A DNA stretch of 9,837 bases from Eubacteriales bacterium (GTDB lineage: Bacteria; Bacillota; Clostridia; Oscillospirales; Acutalibacteraceae). The translations under genes and the position numbers were made by a program. Below are positions 1 to 6,705 of the stretch, piece after piece. Within the stretch, counting starts at the first letter, position 1; each line of letters begins with the position of its first letter. The DNA lies in NCBI GenBank assembly GCA_030529125.1, contig JAUMXP010000050.1:1-9837 (forward strand), in the 5' to 3' direction. Below the pieces are notes generated by a model that did not search any database, was not told where the DNA came from, and saw nothing but the letters and a program-made list of their open reading frames with translations.

Positions 1-475
1 ATTTGTAATATTTTTGTAATATTTCATCATTTAATGCACTTTCACAAATAATAACACCGGTTTTTTTCATTCTTTGTGCAACAATTGGCATAACTTCTTG
101 TAAAATCCCTTTATTGTATGGCGGATCAAGGAAGATTATGTCAAACTCTTCAGACGTGGTTTTTATAAATTCGACAGAATCCGCAGTGCGTACACGAGCG
201 AATTGTTTCAAGTTTGTAACCGATAAATTGCGCTCAATCACCTTGATTGCCGATTTGCTCCTATCAATAAATGTAGCGGTTGCGCATCCTCGCGAAAGCG
301 CTTCGATACCCATCTGTCCACAACCTGCAAACAGGTCTAAAAAATGTCTTCCCTCAAGCTCAAATTGAATCGCAGAAAAGATAGCTTCTTTGACTTTGTC
401 AGTAGTTGGTCTGACGTCGTCACCCTTAAGCGTTTCTAAAATTCTGCCTCTTGCTTTGCCTGTAATTACTCTCAT
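1..475 (-). CDS. rsmD: 16S rRNA (guanine-N2)-methyltransferase RsmD, 3' part missing
   Basis: RsmD-family methyltransferases use S-adenosylmethionine to methylate N2 of a guanine in the 30S head (G966 in E. coli numbering). The 158 visible residues begin MRVITGKARGR. A SAM-binding loop DLFAGCGQMGIEALSRG lies at about residues 47-63, the acidic end of the next strand (FIDRS) at 69-73, and the catalytic DPPY motif at 117-120. Family members are usually about 180-190 residues, so roughly the last 25 lie beyond the window edge. The ATG at 475 follows the uvrC stop by one base, and its GAGGA ribosome binding site lies inside the last uvrC codons, so the two genes are almost certainly co-transcribed and translationally coupled. 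Nothing looks broken; the truncation is only the edge of the window. The family call is firm; the exact target base is inferred from the family. Confidence 0.93.
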   Translation of the reverse strand, partial: MRVITGKARGRILETLKGDDVRPTTDKVKEAIFSAIQFELEGRHFLDLFAGCGQMGIEALSRGCATATFIDRSKSAIKVIERNLSVTNLKQFARVRTADSVEFIKTTSEEFDIIFLDPPYNKGILQEVMPIVAQRMKKTGVIICESALNDEILQKYYK

Positions 476-476
476 A

Positions 477-2318
477 TTATTCCTCGCTGTGAAAATGTTT
501 GTAAACCGAAAGTGCGCTATCGTGAGTCATAGACGGTGCACTCTCGAGCTCTTTGAGTGATGCTTTCTTGATATTATCGATTGTTCTGAAGAACTTTAGC
601 AGCGCTTTTGCTCTGACAACGCCTATACCATCAATTTTGGTGAGTGTAACCGAGGTGACGGTTTTCTTTCTTTTCTGGTGATGATAACCTATAGCAAAGC
701 GGTGAACCTCATCTTGCACAGATGTAACAAAGCTGAACACGCTGTGATTAGGGCGGATAGCTATCTCACCATCGTCAGAAACAATAGCACGTGTGCGGTG
801 GTGATCATCTTTAACCATACCAAACACAGGTACGTTTATTTTTAGTTCTTCTAAAACAGGTTTGACTGCAGCGACCTGTCCTTTACCACCATCAAGAAGT
901 ATAAGATCAGGAAGTTTTTTGAAGCCTTCGTCCGCATCATCGTTTCCTTGTGCATCAATATACTCTGTAAAGCGACGTCTGATAACTTCAGCCATTGAAC
1001 CATAGTCGTCCTGTCCATCAAAAGATTTTATGCTGAACTTTTTATACGCGGACTTTTTAGGTTTTGCGTTTTCAAACACCACCATGCCGGCAACATTAGA
1101 GCTACCCGCTGTATTAGAAATATCGTAAGACTCAATGTAATACGGAACCGTGTTCAGCCCCAGTATCTCTTTAAGACTATCCAAAACCGCATACTGCTTG
1201 CCTATAATTCCAACCTGTTGGCCAAGTGCCTCGTAGGCGTTTTGCAGGCACATATTTACTAGGTGTTTTTGCTCTCCGATTTTCGGAACAGAGATATATA
1301 CACGCTTTGTGCGTTTTTCAGTTAGCCACTGTTCAAGAATCTCTACGTCCTCAATCTCAGCATCAAGCACGATATTGCGTGGGATGTCGTTTCTTAACGT
1401 ATAGTATCGAAGTATAAACTCACTTCTGACGTTAGACTCATCTCCAGGATCATCTATGATAAAATTCTCACGGTCAAACAGCCTGCCACCCGAAAAACGA
1501 AAAACCTCAAAAGAACCTTTCCTATTATCACTTGCATATGCGATAATATCCTGCTCTTCTACAGCAGTATTGACTACTTTCTGCTTGTCACGCATTTTTT
1601 TGATTGAATTAATCTGGTCGCGGATTTTGGCTGCACGTTCAAAGTCGAGGTTATCTGAAGCTTCAAGCATTTTATCAGTAAGGGTTTTTATCGATTTAGC
1701 ATCTCCGCCTTTTAAAAACGCAAGTGCTTCGTCAACATACTCGTTGTATTCAGATAATTTCACCTTTCCTGTGCATGGCGCACAACACTGCTTTATGTGA
1801 AAATTCAGACAAGGTCTATGTTTTCTAAAATCTTCAGGAAATCTGAGGTTGCAAGTAGGAAGTCTGAAAATCTTCTGAGCCTGCTCAACACTGTTTTTGA
1901 CATAATAACTGCTTTTATACGGGCCTATATATGTGCTGTCATCGTCACCTTTTTGAAGCACATATGAAACACGTCTCCAATCTTCATTTGTGACTTTTAC
2001 ATAACTGTAGCCCTTATCATCTTTGAGTAAGATATTGTACTTTGGTGAGTGCTGTTTAATCAAACTGCACTCAAGTATCAACGCTTCAAACTCAGAATCC
2101 GTGATGATATACTCAAAGTCGTCAACATTCTCAACCATACGACGTACTTTTTCAGCGTGGTTGTTCTGTGAGCCAAAATACTGACTGACGCGGTTTTTCA
2201 GTGCCTTTGCTTTTCCGATATAAATAATATCACGGCTTTTGTTCTTCATAATATAGACGCCCGGACTAAGCGGTAATGCCATAGCTTTTTTTCTTAACTC
2301 CTTAAGCTTTTCGCTCAC
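477..2318 (-). CDS. uvrC: UvrABC excinuclease subunit C
   Basis: UvrC makes both incisions around a DNA lesion in nucleotide excision repair, acting with UvrA and UvrB. Counted from the upstream GTG at 2327 (616 aa), the domains in order are: GIY-YIG nuclease at about 20-100 (GVYIM with Tyr25, IIYIGKAK with Tyr36, Arg46); a cysteine cluster C160, C173, C181, C185 matching the Fe-S site known in E. coli UvrC; a UVR UvrB-binding segment at about 212-247; an RNase H-like nuclease with Asp402 (ESYDISN), Asp479 (LLDGGKGQ) and His543 (DEVHRF); and a C-terminal helix-hairpin-helix from about 562. The length is normal. Two GTG starts are possible. The one at 2327 has AAAGG only three bases upstream, too close. 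The one at 2318 has AGGTGAG at proper spacing, so I prefer it (613 aa). It has its own promoter and is followed by rsmD. Confidence 0.96.
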   Translation of the reverse strand: MSEKLKELRKKAMALPLSPGVYIMKNKSRDIIYIGKAKALKNRVSQYFGSQNNHAEKVRRMVENVDDFEYIITDSEFEALILECSLIKQHSPKYNILLKDDKGYSYVKVTNEDWRRVSYVLQKGDDDSTYIGPYKSSYYVKNSVEQAQKIFRLPTCNLRFPEDFRKHRPCLNFHIKQCCAPCTGKVKLSEYNEYVDEALAFLKGGDAKSIKTLTDKMLEASDNLDFERAAKIRDQINSIKKMRDKQKVVNTAVEEQDIIAYASDNRKGSFEVFRFSGGRLFDRENFIIDDPGDESNVRSEFILRYYTLRNDIPRNIVLDAEIEDVEILEQWLTEKRTKRVYISVPKIGEQKHLVNMCLQNAYEALGQQVGIIGKQYAVLDSLKEILGLNTVPYYIESYDISNTAGSSNVAGMVVFENAKPKKSAYKKFSIKSFDGQDDYGSMAEVIRRRFTEYIDAQGNDDADEGFKKLPDLILLDGGKGQVAAVKPVLEELKINVPVFGMVKDDHHRTRAIVSDDGEIAIRPNHSVFSFVTSVQDEVHRFAIGYHHQKRKKTVTSVTLTKIDGIGVVRAKALLKFFRTIDNIKKASLKELESAPSMTHDSALSVYKHFHSEE

Positions 2319-2356
2319 AAAACTCACCTACCTTTTTCACAAATTATCTCAGTTTA

Positions 2357-2385
2357 AATATAAAGTAAAAACACTAACTTGTAAA
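2357..2385 (-). promoter_or_regulatory. Probable sigma-A promoter of uvrC-rsmD
   Basis: On the minus strand, TTTACA (2385-2380) is followed after exactly 17 bases by TATATT (2362-2357). It lies about 40 bp upstream of the uvrC start and downstream of the ptsH terminator, so uvrC-rsmD appears to be an independent unit. Each hexamer differs by one base from consensus. The -35 is part of the word TTTTGCTTTAC, which also occurs at two other leftward leaders in this window. Confidence 0.65.
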
Positions 2386-2410
2386 GCAAAATATTAAGTA
2401 CTATACAGCA

Positions 2411-2441
2411 AAATAAAAAGGCGGAAATAAATTCCGCCTTT
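2411..2441 (-). terminator. Intrinsic terminator after ptsH
   Basis: A 10-bp perfect stem (2417-2426 with 2432-2441, core GGCGGAA/TTCCGCC) has a 5-base loop. On the minus strand it is followed by TTTTTATTTT. It sits 24 bp after the ptsH stop. Read on the plus strand the stem is followed only by TTTAAAT, so it works mainly leftward. Confidence 0.9.
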
Positions 2442-2464
2442 AAATATCAATATATTATTCTAAA

Positions 2465-2728
2465 TTATTCAGCAAAGCCTGTTTCAACTAAGTTAACAAG
2501 ACCTTCTACAGCTTCTGTTTCGTCAGAACCATCAGCGTAGATTGTGATTGTTGTACCACCGATAATACCGAGCGATAAAACACCAAGAAGGCTCTTAGCA
2601 TTAACTTTTCTCTCGTCTTTCTCTACCCATACAGTTGACTTGAACTCATTAGCCTTCTGAATGAAAAATGTTGCAGGACGTGCATGAAGACCAGCTTTAT
2701 TCTGAACTAATACTTCCTTTGTGTACAT
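2465..2728 (-). CDS. ptsH: Phosphocarrier protein HPr
   Basis: HPr is the small cytoplasmic protein that relays phosphate from enzyme I to sugar-specific EIIA proteins of the phosphotransferase system. The 87 residues match the usual length. The active histidine is His15 in NKAGLHARPA. The regulatory serine is Ser46 in VNAKSLLGVLSLGI, the site modified by HPr kinase in Gram-positive bacteria, where HPr-Ser-P acts as corepressor of CcpA. Both residues are present, so I read it as a true HPr rather than a Crh-like paralogue, which lacks His15. The ATG at 2728 has an AGAGAGGG ribosome binding site. It is monocistronic here, with its own promoter and terminator; no ptsI (enzyme I) is adjacent, so that partner must be elsewhere. 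ptsH is firm; whether HPrK/CcpA act on it is inferred from Ser46. Confidence 0.95.
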   Translation of the reverse strand: MYTKEVLVQNKAGLHARPATFFIQKANEFKSTVWVEKDERKVNAKSLLGVLSLGIIGGTTITIYADGSDETEAVEGLVNLVETGFAE

Positions 2729-2808
2729 TCTTAAACCCTCTCTTTAACTTCGCAAAATAATTATTATCAAATGAAAAACCGAACAGAGAATTCTGATCGA
2801 TTATTGTT

Positions 2809-2837
2809 ATTATATCCACAAAATTATGCAAGGTCAA
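2809..2837 (-). promoter_or_regulatory. Strong sigma-A-type promoter of ptsH
   Basis: On the minus strand, TTGACC (2837-2832) is followed after 17 bases by a perfect TATAAT (2814-2809). Transcription should start near 2802, giving a leader of about 73 bases. The octamer CTTTACAC (2847-2840) lies just upstream of the -35 box. No riboswitch or convincing attenuator is visible in the leader. Confidence 0.85.
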
Positions 2838-2955
2838 CTGTGTAAAGTCATTTTTGTTCCGATATATAACAAGTAATTTTTAACAAACTCTTTATTTGTG
2901 CAAAACTGCTAAAATGTTTAAAATTTTTTGTGCTTAGCTAACAAGGAATAAGTGC

Positions 2956-2983
2956 AAAAAACAGACAGAAGTGCATCTGTCCG
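2956..2983 (-). terminator. Intrinsic terminator after trmD
   Basis: On the minus strand, CGGACAGA (2983-2976) pairs with TCTGTCTG (2969-2962) over 8 bp including one G-T pair. The loop is 6 bases and six T residues follow (2961-2956). It starts 8 bp after the trmD stop, so the rimM-trmD transcript ends here, before the position where rplS often follows. The rest of the 2729-2990 gap holds the ptsH promoter and A+T-rich sequence without a recognisable gene. Confidence 0.85.
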
Positions 2984-2990
2984 CCATTAC

Positions 2991-3737
2991 TTAGTCTTCG
3001 GTTTTATTAGCAATTATGCTGTTTGCAAGCTCAAGTTCAGCCTCTGTAAGCTGTGCTTTGCTCAGCATATCGGGACGTTTCTTGGCAGTAGCGATAATAC
3101 TCTGTTCGCGACGCCATTTATCTACATTTTCATGGTGTCCTGATAAAAGCACCTGTGGCACTTCCCTGTCTCTCCACACCTGTGGTCGAGTGTACTGAGG
3201 GTACTCGAGCAATCCGTCATAGTGGCTCTCTTTAGTAAAGCATTCATCCTCAGACAAAACACCTTTTTCCATTCTAGCTAAAGCATCGACAAAAACAAGC
3301 GCAGGGAGTTCTCCACCTGTCAGCACATAGTCGCCAATAGAAATCTCCTCGTCAACAAGTTCATCTATCACTCTCTGGTCAACACCCTCGTAGTGTCCAC
3401 ACAGCACACATATATTTTTGTGATTAGCGCTGATATCTATCAGCTTCTGCTGATTGAGCACACTACCCTGTGGTGACATATATACAAAATACGGTTTTTC
3501 GTCTAAGTTTTTGCAGATATCCTCATAGCACAACGCGATAGGCTCAGTCATCATAAGCATGCCTTTGCCTCCACCGTATGGAGCATCATCGACATGTCTG
3601 TGTTTATCAAACGCAAACTCTCTTAACTGGTGACACTGTATTTCGAGCACACCCTTTTTCTGTGCTCTGCCGATGATAGATTCATTAAGCACAGTTTCCA
3701 TCATCTCAGGAAACAGAGTAATAATATCAATCCTCAT
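2991..3737 (-). CDS. trmD: tRNA (guanine-N1)-methyltransferase TrmD
   Basis: TrmD methylates G37 next to the anticodon (m1G37), which prevents +1 frameshifting; it works as a SPOUT-class dimer in the cytoplasm. The 248 residues are a normal length. Family motifs in order are: MRIDIITLFPEM at the N-terminus, DDAPYGGGKGMLMM at 50-63, the trefoil-knot SAM-binding segments LCGHYEGVDQR (112-122) and SIGDYVLTGGELPA (133-146), the conserved DALARMEKGV with Arg155, the catalytic aspartate at 174 in DGLLEYPQYTRP, and VLLSGHH at 196-202. The ATG at 3737 lies inside the end of rimM (11-base overlap), and its AAAGGA site is also inside rimM, so translation is coupled. An intrinsic terminator follows at once. 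The identification is firm. Confidence 0.97.
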   Translation of the reverse strand: MRIDIITLFPEMMETVLNESIIGRAQKKGVLEIQCHQLREFAFDKHRHVDDAPYGGGKGMLMMTEPIALCYEDICKNLDEKPYFVYMSPQGSVLNQQKLIDISANHKNICVLCGHYEGVDQRVIDELVDEEISIGDYVLTGGELPALVFVDALARMEKGVLSEDECFTKESHYDGLLEYPQYTRPQVWRDREVPQVLLSGHHENVDKWRREQSIIATAKKRPDMLSKAQLTEAELELANSIIANKTED

Positions 3738-4239
3738 CTGAAAAAAGTCCTTTCATCGGTGTGATAAAGAGTTTATTACCCGTAATATCAACTTCGTCGA
3801 TAATATCAGGAATTGCAGGAATATAGAAAGCTTTATTATCTTTGTCTTTCATCTCGTAAACGTCGTTTGAACCAGTATGCAACACATCAGTAACAGTACC
3901 GTACACCTGTGCTGTTTTTGAATCAACAACCTCTAAGCCAATCATATCCTGAACAAAGTTAACTCCCTCATCAAGCTTTATGTCAGAACGTTTGATGTAG
4001 ACGATCTTTCCTCTTAATGTATCTGCCTGCTCAATTGTATCAATTCCTGGCATTTTCATAAGCACCATATTTTTATGTGCTCTTGAATTAACTTTAATCT
4101 TCTCTGCACCGTTATCAAAATACAGAGTCTTGAATTGTGCTAAAAACTGCGGTGTATCACACCAGCACTCAACGCGCATTTCACCTCTGACCCCATGTGT
4201 GCCTACAATTTTTCCGCCTTCTAAGAATTCTTTAATCAT
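3727..4239 (-). CDS. rimM: Ribosome maturation factor RimM
   Basis: RimM helps mature the 30S head by binding ribosomal protein S19 and is not part of the finished ribosome. The 170 residues hold the N-terminal RimM beta-barrel, opening with GKIVGTHGVRGEMRV (9-23), and a C-terminal PRC barrel at about 95-165 with FYIPAIPDIIDEVD and KLFITPMKGLF. The length is typical. The ATG at 4239 follows an AGGTGG ribosome binding site by 7 bases. It is the first gene of its unit here: a terminator lies upstream after khpA, and a promoter lies at 4270-4298. The last codons overlap the start of trmD, a pairing seen very widely. The identification is firm. Confidence 0.96.
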   Translation of the reverse strand: MIKEFLEGGKIVGTHGVRGEMRVECWCDTPQFLAQFKTLYFDNGAEKIKVNSRAHKNMVLMKMPGIDTIEQADTLRGKIVYIKRSDIKLDEGVNFVQDMIGLEVVDSKTAQVYGTVTDVLHTGSNDVYEMKDKDNKAFYIPAIPDIIDEVDITGNKLFITPMKGLFSDED

Positions 4240-4269
4240 AAATTAGCCACCTGTTTATTATTTACAGTG

Positions 4270-4298
4270 ATTTTATCACATCAAAAGCAAATAGTAAA
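4270..4298 (-). promoter_or_regulatory. Probable internal promoter of rimM-trmD
   Basis: On the minus strand, TTTACT (4298-4293) is followed after 17 bases by TAAAAT (4275-4270), with a TG one base before it (TGATAAAAT), an extended -10. It begins about 8 bases after the U-tract of the khpA terminator and would give a leader of roughly 25 bases for rimM. The position directly behind a terminator supports it. The hexamers are moderate. Confidence 0.65.
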
Positions 4299-4305
4299 GC
4301 AAAAG

Positions 4306-4328
4306 AAAAAGCGACACAAAAGTGTCGC
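4306..4328 (-). terminator. Intrinsic terminator between khpA and rimM
   Basis: On the minus strand a perfect 7-bp stem GCGACAC/GTGTCGC (4328-4322 with 4317-4311) with a TTTT loop is followed by TTTTTCTTTT. It starts 18 bp after the khpA stop. This is a textbook rho-independent terminator inside a gene cluster usually transcribed together; some readthrough into rimM is possible. Confidence 0.9.
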
Positions 4329-4345
4329 AGATTCTCAAAAAATAA

Positions 4346-4579
4346 TCAGTCGATTTCGACCATAATTTTTTCGTTGCTACGAATAGCAGCACTACGAGCA
4401 ACAGTACGAATAGCCTTAGCGATTCTACCCTGTTTGCCGATAATTCTACCCATATCGTTTTCTGCAACATGGATATGATATACGACTGTGCCCTCTTCGT
4501 TAGGATCGTCCTGTGTAACAGAAACCTGTGATGGTTCTTCAACAAGACCCTTAGCAATCGTTAAAAGTAACTCTTTCAT
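4346..4579 (-). CDS. khpA: KH-domain RNA-binding protein KhpA (YlqC family)
   Basis: KhpA is a very small single-KH-domain RNA-binding protein. In Streptococcus and related Firmicutes it pairs with KhpB/EloR and influences cell elongation and mRNA regulation. The 77 residues are almost all KH fold: an N-terminal helix (MKELLLTIAKGLVEEP), strands at about 17-40 (VSVTQ and VVYHIHVA), the GxxG loop as GRIIGKQGR with G48-K-Q-G51, then a helix IAKAIRTVARSAA and the final strand KIMVEID. The length equals the family norm. The ATG at 4579 has AAAGGAA upstream. It lies 22 bp after rpsP, the standard position, and is the last gene before a terminator. The family call is firm; the cellular role in this organism is inferred. 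Confidence 0.93.
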   Translation of the reverse strand: MKELLLTIAKGLVEEPSQVSVTQDDPNEEGTVVYHIHVAENDMGRIIGKQGRIAKAIRTVARSAAIRSNEKIMVEID

Positions 4580-4601
4580 TAAAACCGGTTCCTTTCAAAA
4601 A

Positions 4602-4841
4602 TTAAAGAATGCCGTTCTTCTTGAAAAGGTTCTTAACTGTATCTGTTGGCTGAGCACCCTTAGCGATCCATTCCTTAACCTTATCAGCGTCAACCTTAAC
4701 CTCTGATGGCTCTGTGAGTGGGTTGTATGTGCCGATTTCTTCGATGAAACGGCCATCACGTGGGTATCTTGAGTCAGCAACTACGATTCTGTAGAAAGGT
4801 GATTTCTTAGCACCCATTCTTCTTAATCTGATTTTTACCAT
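4602..4841 (-). CDS. rpsP: 30S ribosomal protein S16
   Basis: S16 is an early-assembling protein of the 30S body that contacts 16S rRNA. The 79 residues start MVKIRLRRMGAKKSPFYRIVV, continue with ADSRYPRDGRFIEEIGTYNP at 22-41 and end with the typical WIAKGAQPTDTVKNLFKK region (58-75). The ATG at 4841 is chosen because a GGAGG ribosome binding site stands 8 bases before it. Extending upstream to a TTG at 4856 would place the start codon on top of that site and add five non-family residues. It lies 70 bp after ffh and 22 bp before khpA. The identification is firm. Confidence 0.97.
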   Translation of the reverse strand: MVKIRLRRMGAKKSPFYRIVVADSRYPRDGRFIEEIGTYNPLTEPSEVKVDADKVKEWIAKGAQPTDTVKNLFKKNGIL

Positions 4842-4911
4842 TTTTTGTTCCTCCAATATATTGTTATTTTATATTTATTTACCAATGTAAATTATTGGCA
4901 TGAAAAGCTAA

Positions 4912-6288
4912 TTAAAGTCCAGGGAAGCCACCGCCGCCACCCATAGGTCCCATAGGACCACCAAGGCCCGGGAGATTAGGCATACGTTTTTTCTTCTTGC
5001 CCTTTGATGTGAACTGTCTCATCATCTTCTGTGTCTGTTCAAGCTGTTTGATAAGTCTGTTTACTTCTTCAACAGAGCGACCCGAACCGGCTGCGATTCT
5101 ACGCTTACGAGCAGGGTTGATGAGAGATGGTTTTTCTCTTTCTTCTTTTGTCATAGAAAGGATGATAGCCTTGCACCAGTCAATCTGACGGTCGTTGATA
5201 TCAACGCTGTCGAGCTTGCTACCCATACCAGGTAACTTAGACAAAAGACCTTTGAGCGAACCCATTTTAGAAATCTGGTCGAACTGGTCGTACAGGTCGT
5301 TGAAATCCATTTTGTTCTTCATCATTTTCTGAGCAAGCTGTTCAGCTTTTTTCTCGTCAAGCTTCTGCTGTGCATCTTCAATGAGAGAGAGTATGTCACC
5401 CATACCTAAGATACGGCTTGCCATTCTGTCAGGATGGAAAGGCTCGAGGTCTTCGAGCTTCTCGCCAGTACCTGAGAACTTGATTGGTCTGCCAGTAACA
5501 GCTTTTACTGACAACGCAGCACCGCCACGTGTATCACCATCAAGCTTAGTAAGAATAACACCTGTAATATCTAAAAGCTCGTTAAATGTCTTAGCAACAT
5601 TAACAGCGTCCTGACCTGTCATAGAGTCAATAACAAGCAAAATTTCGTCGATCTCAACTTCAGCTTTGATGTTCTTGAGCTCTTCCATGAGTTCTTCGTC
5701 AATATGGAGTCGACCGGCTGTATCCAGGATAACTATATCGTTACCGTAGTCTTTAGCGTGCTTGATAGCTTCTTTAGCGATTTTAACAGGGTTCTTCTGT
5801 CCCATTTCAAAGACAGGAGCACCGGCTTTCTCGCCGACTACCTTGAGCTGCTGTATAGCAGCAGGACGGTATATATCACAAGCAACTAAAAGTGGTCTGT
5901 GATTCTGTTTCTTTAAGTGAAGAGCAAGCTTTGCCGCATGAGTTGTTTTACCTGCACCCTGCAGACCGCACATCATGATAACTGTCGGCGGTTTTGAAGC
6001 AAAATTAAGACGGGCGTTTTCCTGTCCCATAAGAGCTGTGAGCTCTTCGTTAACAATTTTAATTACCATCTGTGCAGGAGTAAGGCTCTCCATAACGTCT
6101 GAACCTACTGCACGCTCGGTAACTTTATTGGTAAAGTCTTTAGCGACTTTATAGTTTACATCAGCTTCAAGCAGGGCAAGTCTGACTTCTCGCATAGCTT
6201 CTTTAACATCAGACTGGCTGAGTTTACCTTTGTTTCTGAGTTTTTTAAAGGCGTTTGATAATTTTTCAGACAAACCTTCAAATGCCAT
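4912..6288 (-). CDS. ffh: Signal recognition particle protein Ffh (SRP54)
   Basis: Ffh is the GTPase of the signal recognition particle. With 4.5S/scRNA it binds signal sequences on nascent chains and docks with FtsY at the membrane. The 458 residues show the N domain (1-~90), then the G domain with P-loop GLQGAGKTT (108-116), CDIYRPAAIQQL (137-148), DTAGR (189-193) and TKLDGDTRGG (247-256). The methionine-rich M domain from about 300 includes the SRP-RNA-binding NPARKRRIAAGSGRS (391-405). A glycine/proline/methionine-rich tail ends at GGGGFPGL, which is common in the family. The ATG at 6288 has GGAGGT placed inside the last codons of ylxM, two bases upstream of it, so the genes are coupled. 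The identification is firm. Confidence 0.98.
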   Translation of the reverse strand: MAFEGLSEKLSNAFKKLRNKGKLSQSDVKEAMREVRLALLEADVNYKVAKDFTNKVTERAVGSDVMESLTPAQMVIKIVNEELTALMGQENARLNFASKPPTVIMMCGLQGAGKTTHAAKLALHLKKQNHRPLLVACDIYRPAAIQQLKVVGEKAGAPVFEMGQKNPVKIAKEAIKHAKDYGNDIVILDTAGRLHIDEELMEELKNIKAEVEIDEILLVIDSMTGQDAVNVAKTFNELLDITGVILTKLDGDTRGGAALSVKAVTGRPIKFSGTGEKLEDLEPFHPDRMASRILGMGDILSLIEDAQQKLDEKKAEQLAQKMMKNKMDFNDLYDQFDQISKMGSLKGLLSKLPGMGSKLDSVDINDRQIDWCKAIILSMTKEEREKPSLINPARKRRIAAGSGRSVEEVNRLIKQLEQTQKMMRQFTSKGKKKKRMPNLPGLGGPMGPMGGGGGFPGL

Positions 6289-6290
6289 AA

Positions 6291-6650
6291 TCAGACCTCC
6301 TGTTCATATAGTTTTTGTGCTGTTTGACATATATTGTCAGACAAGCTTTTTATCTTATCATCAGATGAGCTTTCAAAAATCTCTTTAGCGGTTTTGATTA
6401 TATCTTCAAGACCGCGTTGAGTTTTAGAAAAACGCTCACAGAGTTTTAGGTTTTCTTCAAAAGCGTAAAGGCTGTTTTTAGCTCTTGTGAGTGCATCGCG
6501 TACACCCTGTCTGGACATACCGATGATGTCAGCAGTTTCCTTGAGCGACAAATCGTCGTTATAGTACAAACTGACAGCCTCCTGCTGAGTAGGTGACAGC
6601 ATCTGTCCGTAAAAGTCAAAAAGTAGCGAAATCTCAAGATTTTTATCCAA
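6291..6650 (-). CDS. ylxM: YlxM-family HTH protein associated with SRP genes
   Basis: YlxM is a small helix-turn-helix protein nearly always encoded next to ffh in Firmicutes. In streptococci it binds SRP RNA and Ffh and modulates GTPase activity. The sequence has the family opening NLEISLLFDFYGQMLSPTQQ (4-23), a sigma-70 region-4-like HTH DLSLKETADIIGMSRQGVRD (33-52) and an acidic helical C-terminus. It is about 119 residues, normal for the family. Two starts are possible: GTG at 6659, which abuts the AAAGG site with no spacing, or TTG at 6650, which gives AAAGG-9-TTG and starts M-DKNLEIS as in relatives. I prefer 6650; either way the start is not ATG. It heads the ylxM-ffh-rpsP-khpA unit. 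Family firm, start uncertain. Confidence 0.9.
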   Translation of the reverse strand: MDKNLEISLLFDFYGQMLSPTQQEAVSLYYNDDLSLKETADIIGMSRQGVRDALTRAKNSLYAFEENLKLCERFSKTQRGLEDIIKTAKEIFESSSDDKIKSLSDNICQTAQKLYEQEV

Positions 6651-6673
6651 AAATATCACCCTTTCGACTCGTT

Positions 6674-6700
6674 AAGTGTAAAGCAAAATCCTTTACACTT
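6674..6700 (-). repeat. Perfect 10-bp inverted repeat at the 5' end of the ylxM-ffh transcript
   Basis: AAGTGTAAAG (6674-6683) and CTTTACACTT (6691-6700) are exact inverse complements separated by 7 bases. The promoter at 6706-6734 predicts a start near 6699, so the mRNA would begin with this stem-loop. It is not followed by a U-run in either direction, so it is not an intrinsic terminator. It could be a 5' mRNA-stabilising hairpin, or a DNA operator overlapping +1. The sequence alone does not separate these. Confidence 0.75.
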
Positions 6701-6705
6701 TTGCG

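Noticed and set aside
114..368. Plus-strand open frame of 84 residues at the left edge
   Set aside because: It is antisense to rsmD, whose SAM-binding and DPPY motifs are clear on the minus strand.
2729..2802. Possible attenuator in the ptsH leader (CAGA/TCTG near AGAATTCT, then TTTTT)
   Set aside because: The stem is only 4 bp and several bases separate it from the T-run; too weak to call.
4276..4557. A 93-residue minus-strand open frame with a hydrophobic C-terminus
   Set aside because: It overlaps khpA in another frame and runs through the terminator hairpin; it has no ribosome binding site of its own and no family resemblance.
4842..4856. Five-residue N-terminal extension of S16 from a TTG at 4856
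   Set aside because: It would start on the GGAGG ribosome binding site that serves the ATG at 4841, and S16 proteins begin at MVKIRL-type sequences.
4842..4911. Possible internal promoter or hairpin between ffh and rpsP
   Set aside because: CCAAT/ATTGG gives only a weak stem with no U-run, and no -35/-10 pair has acceptable spacing; it is probably just A+T-rich spacer.
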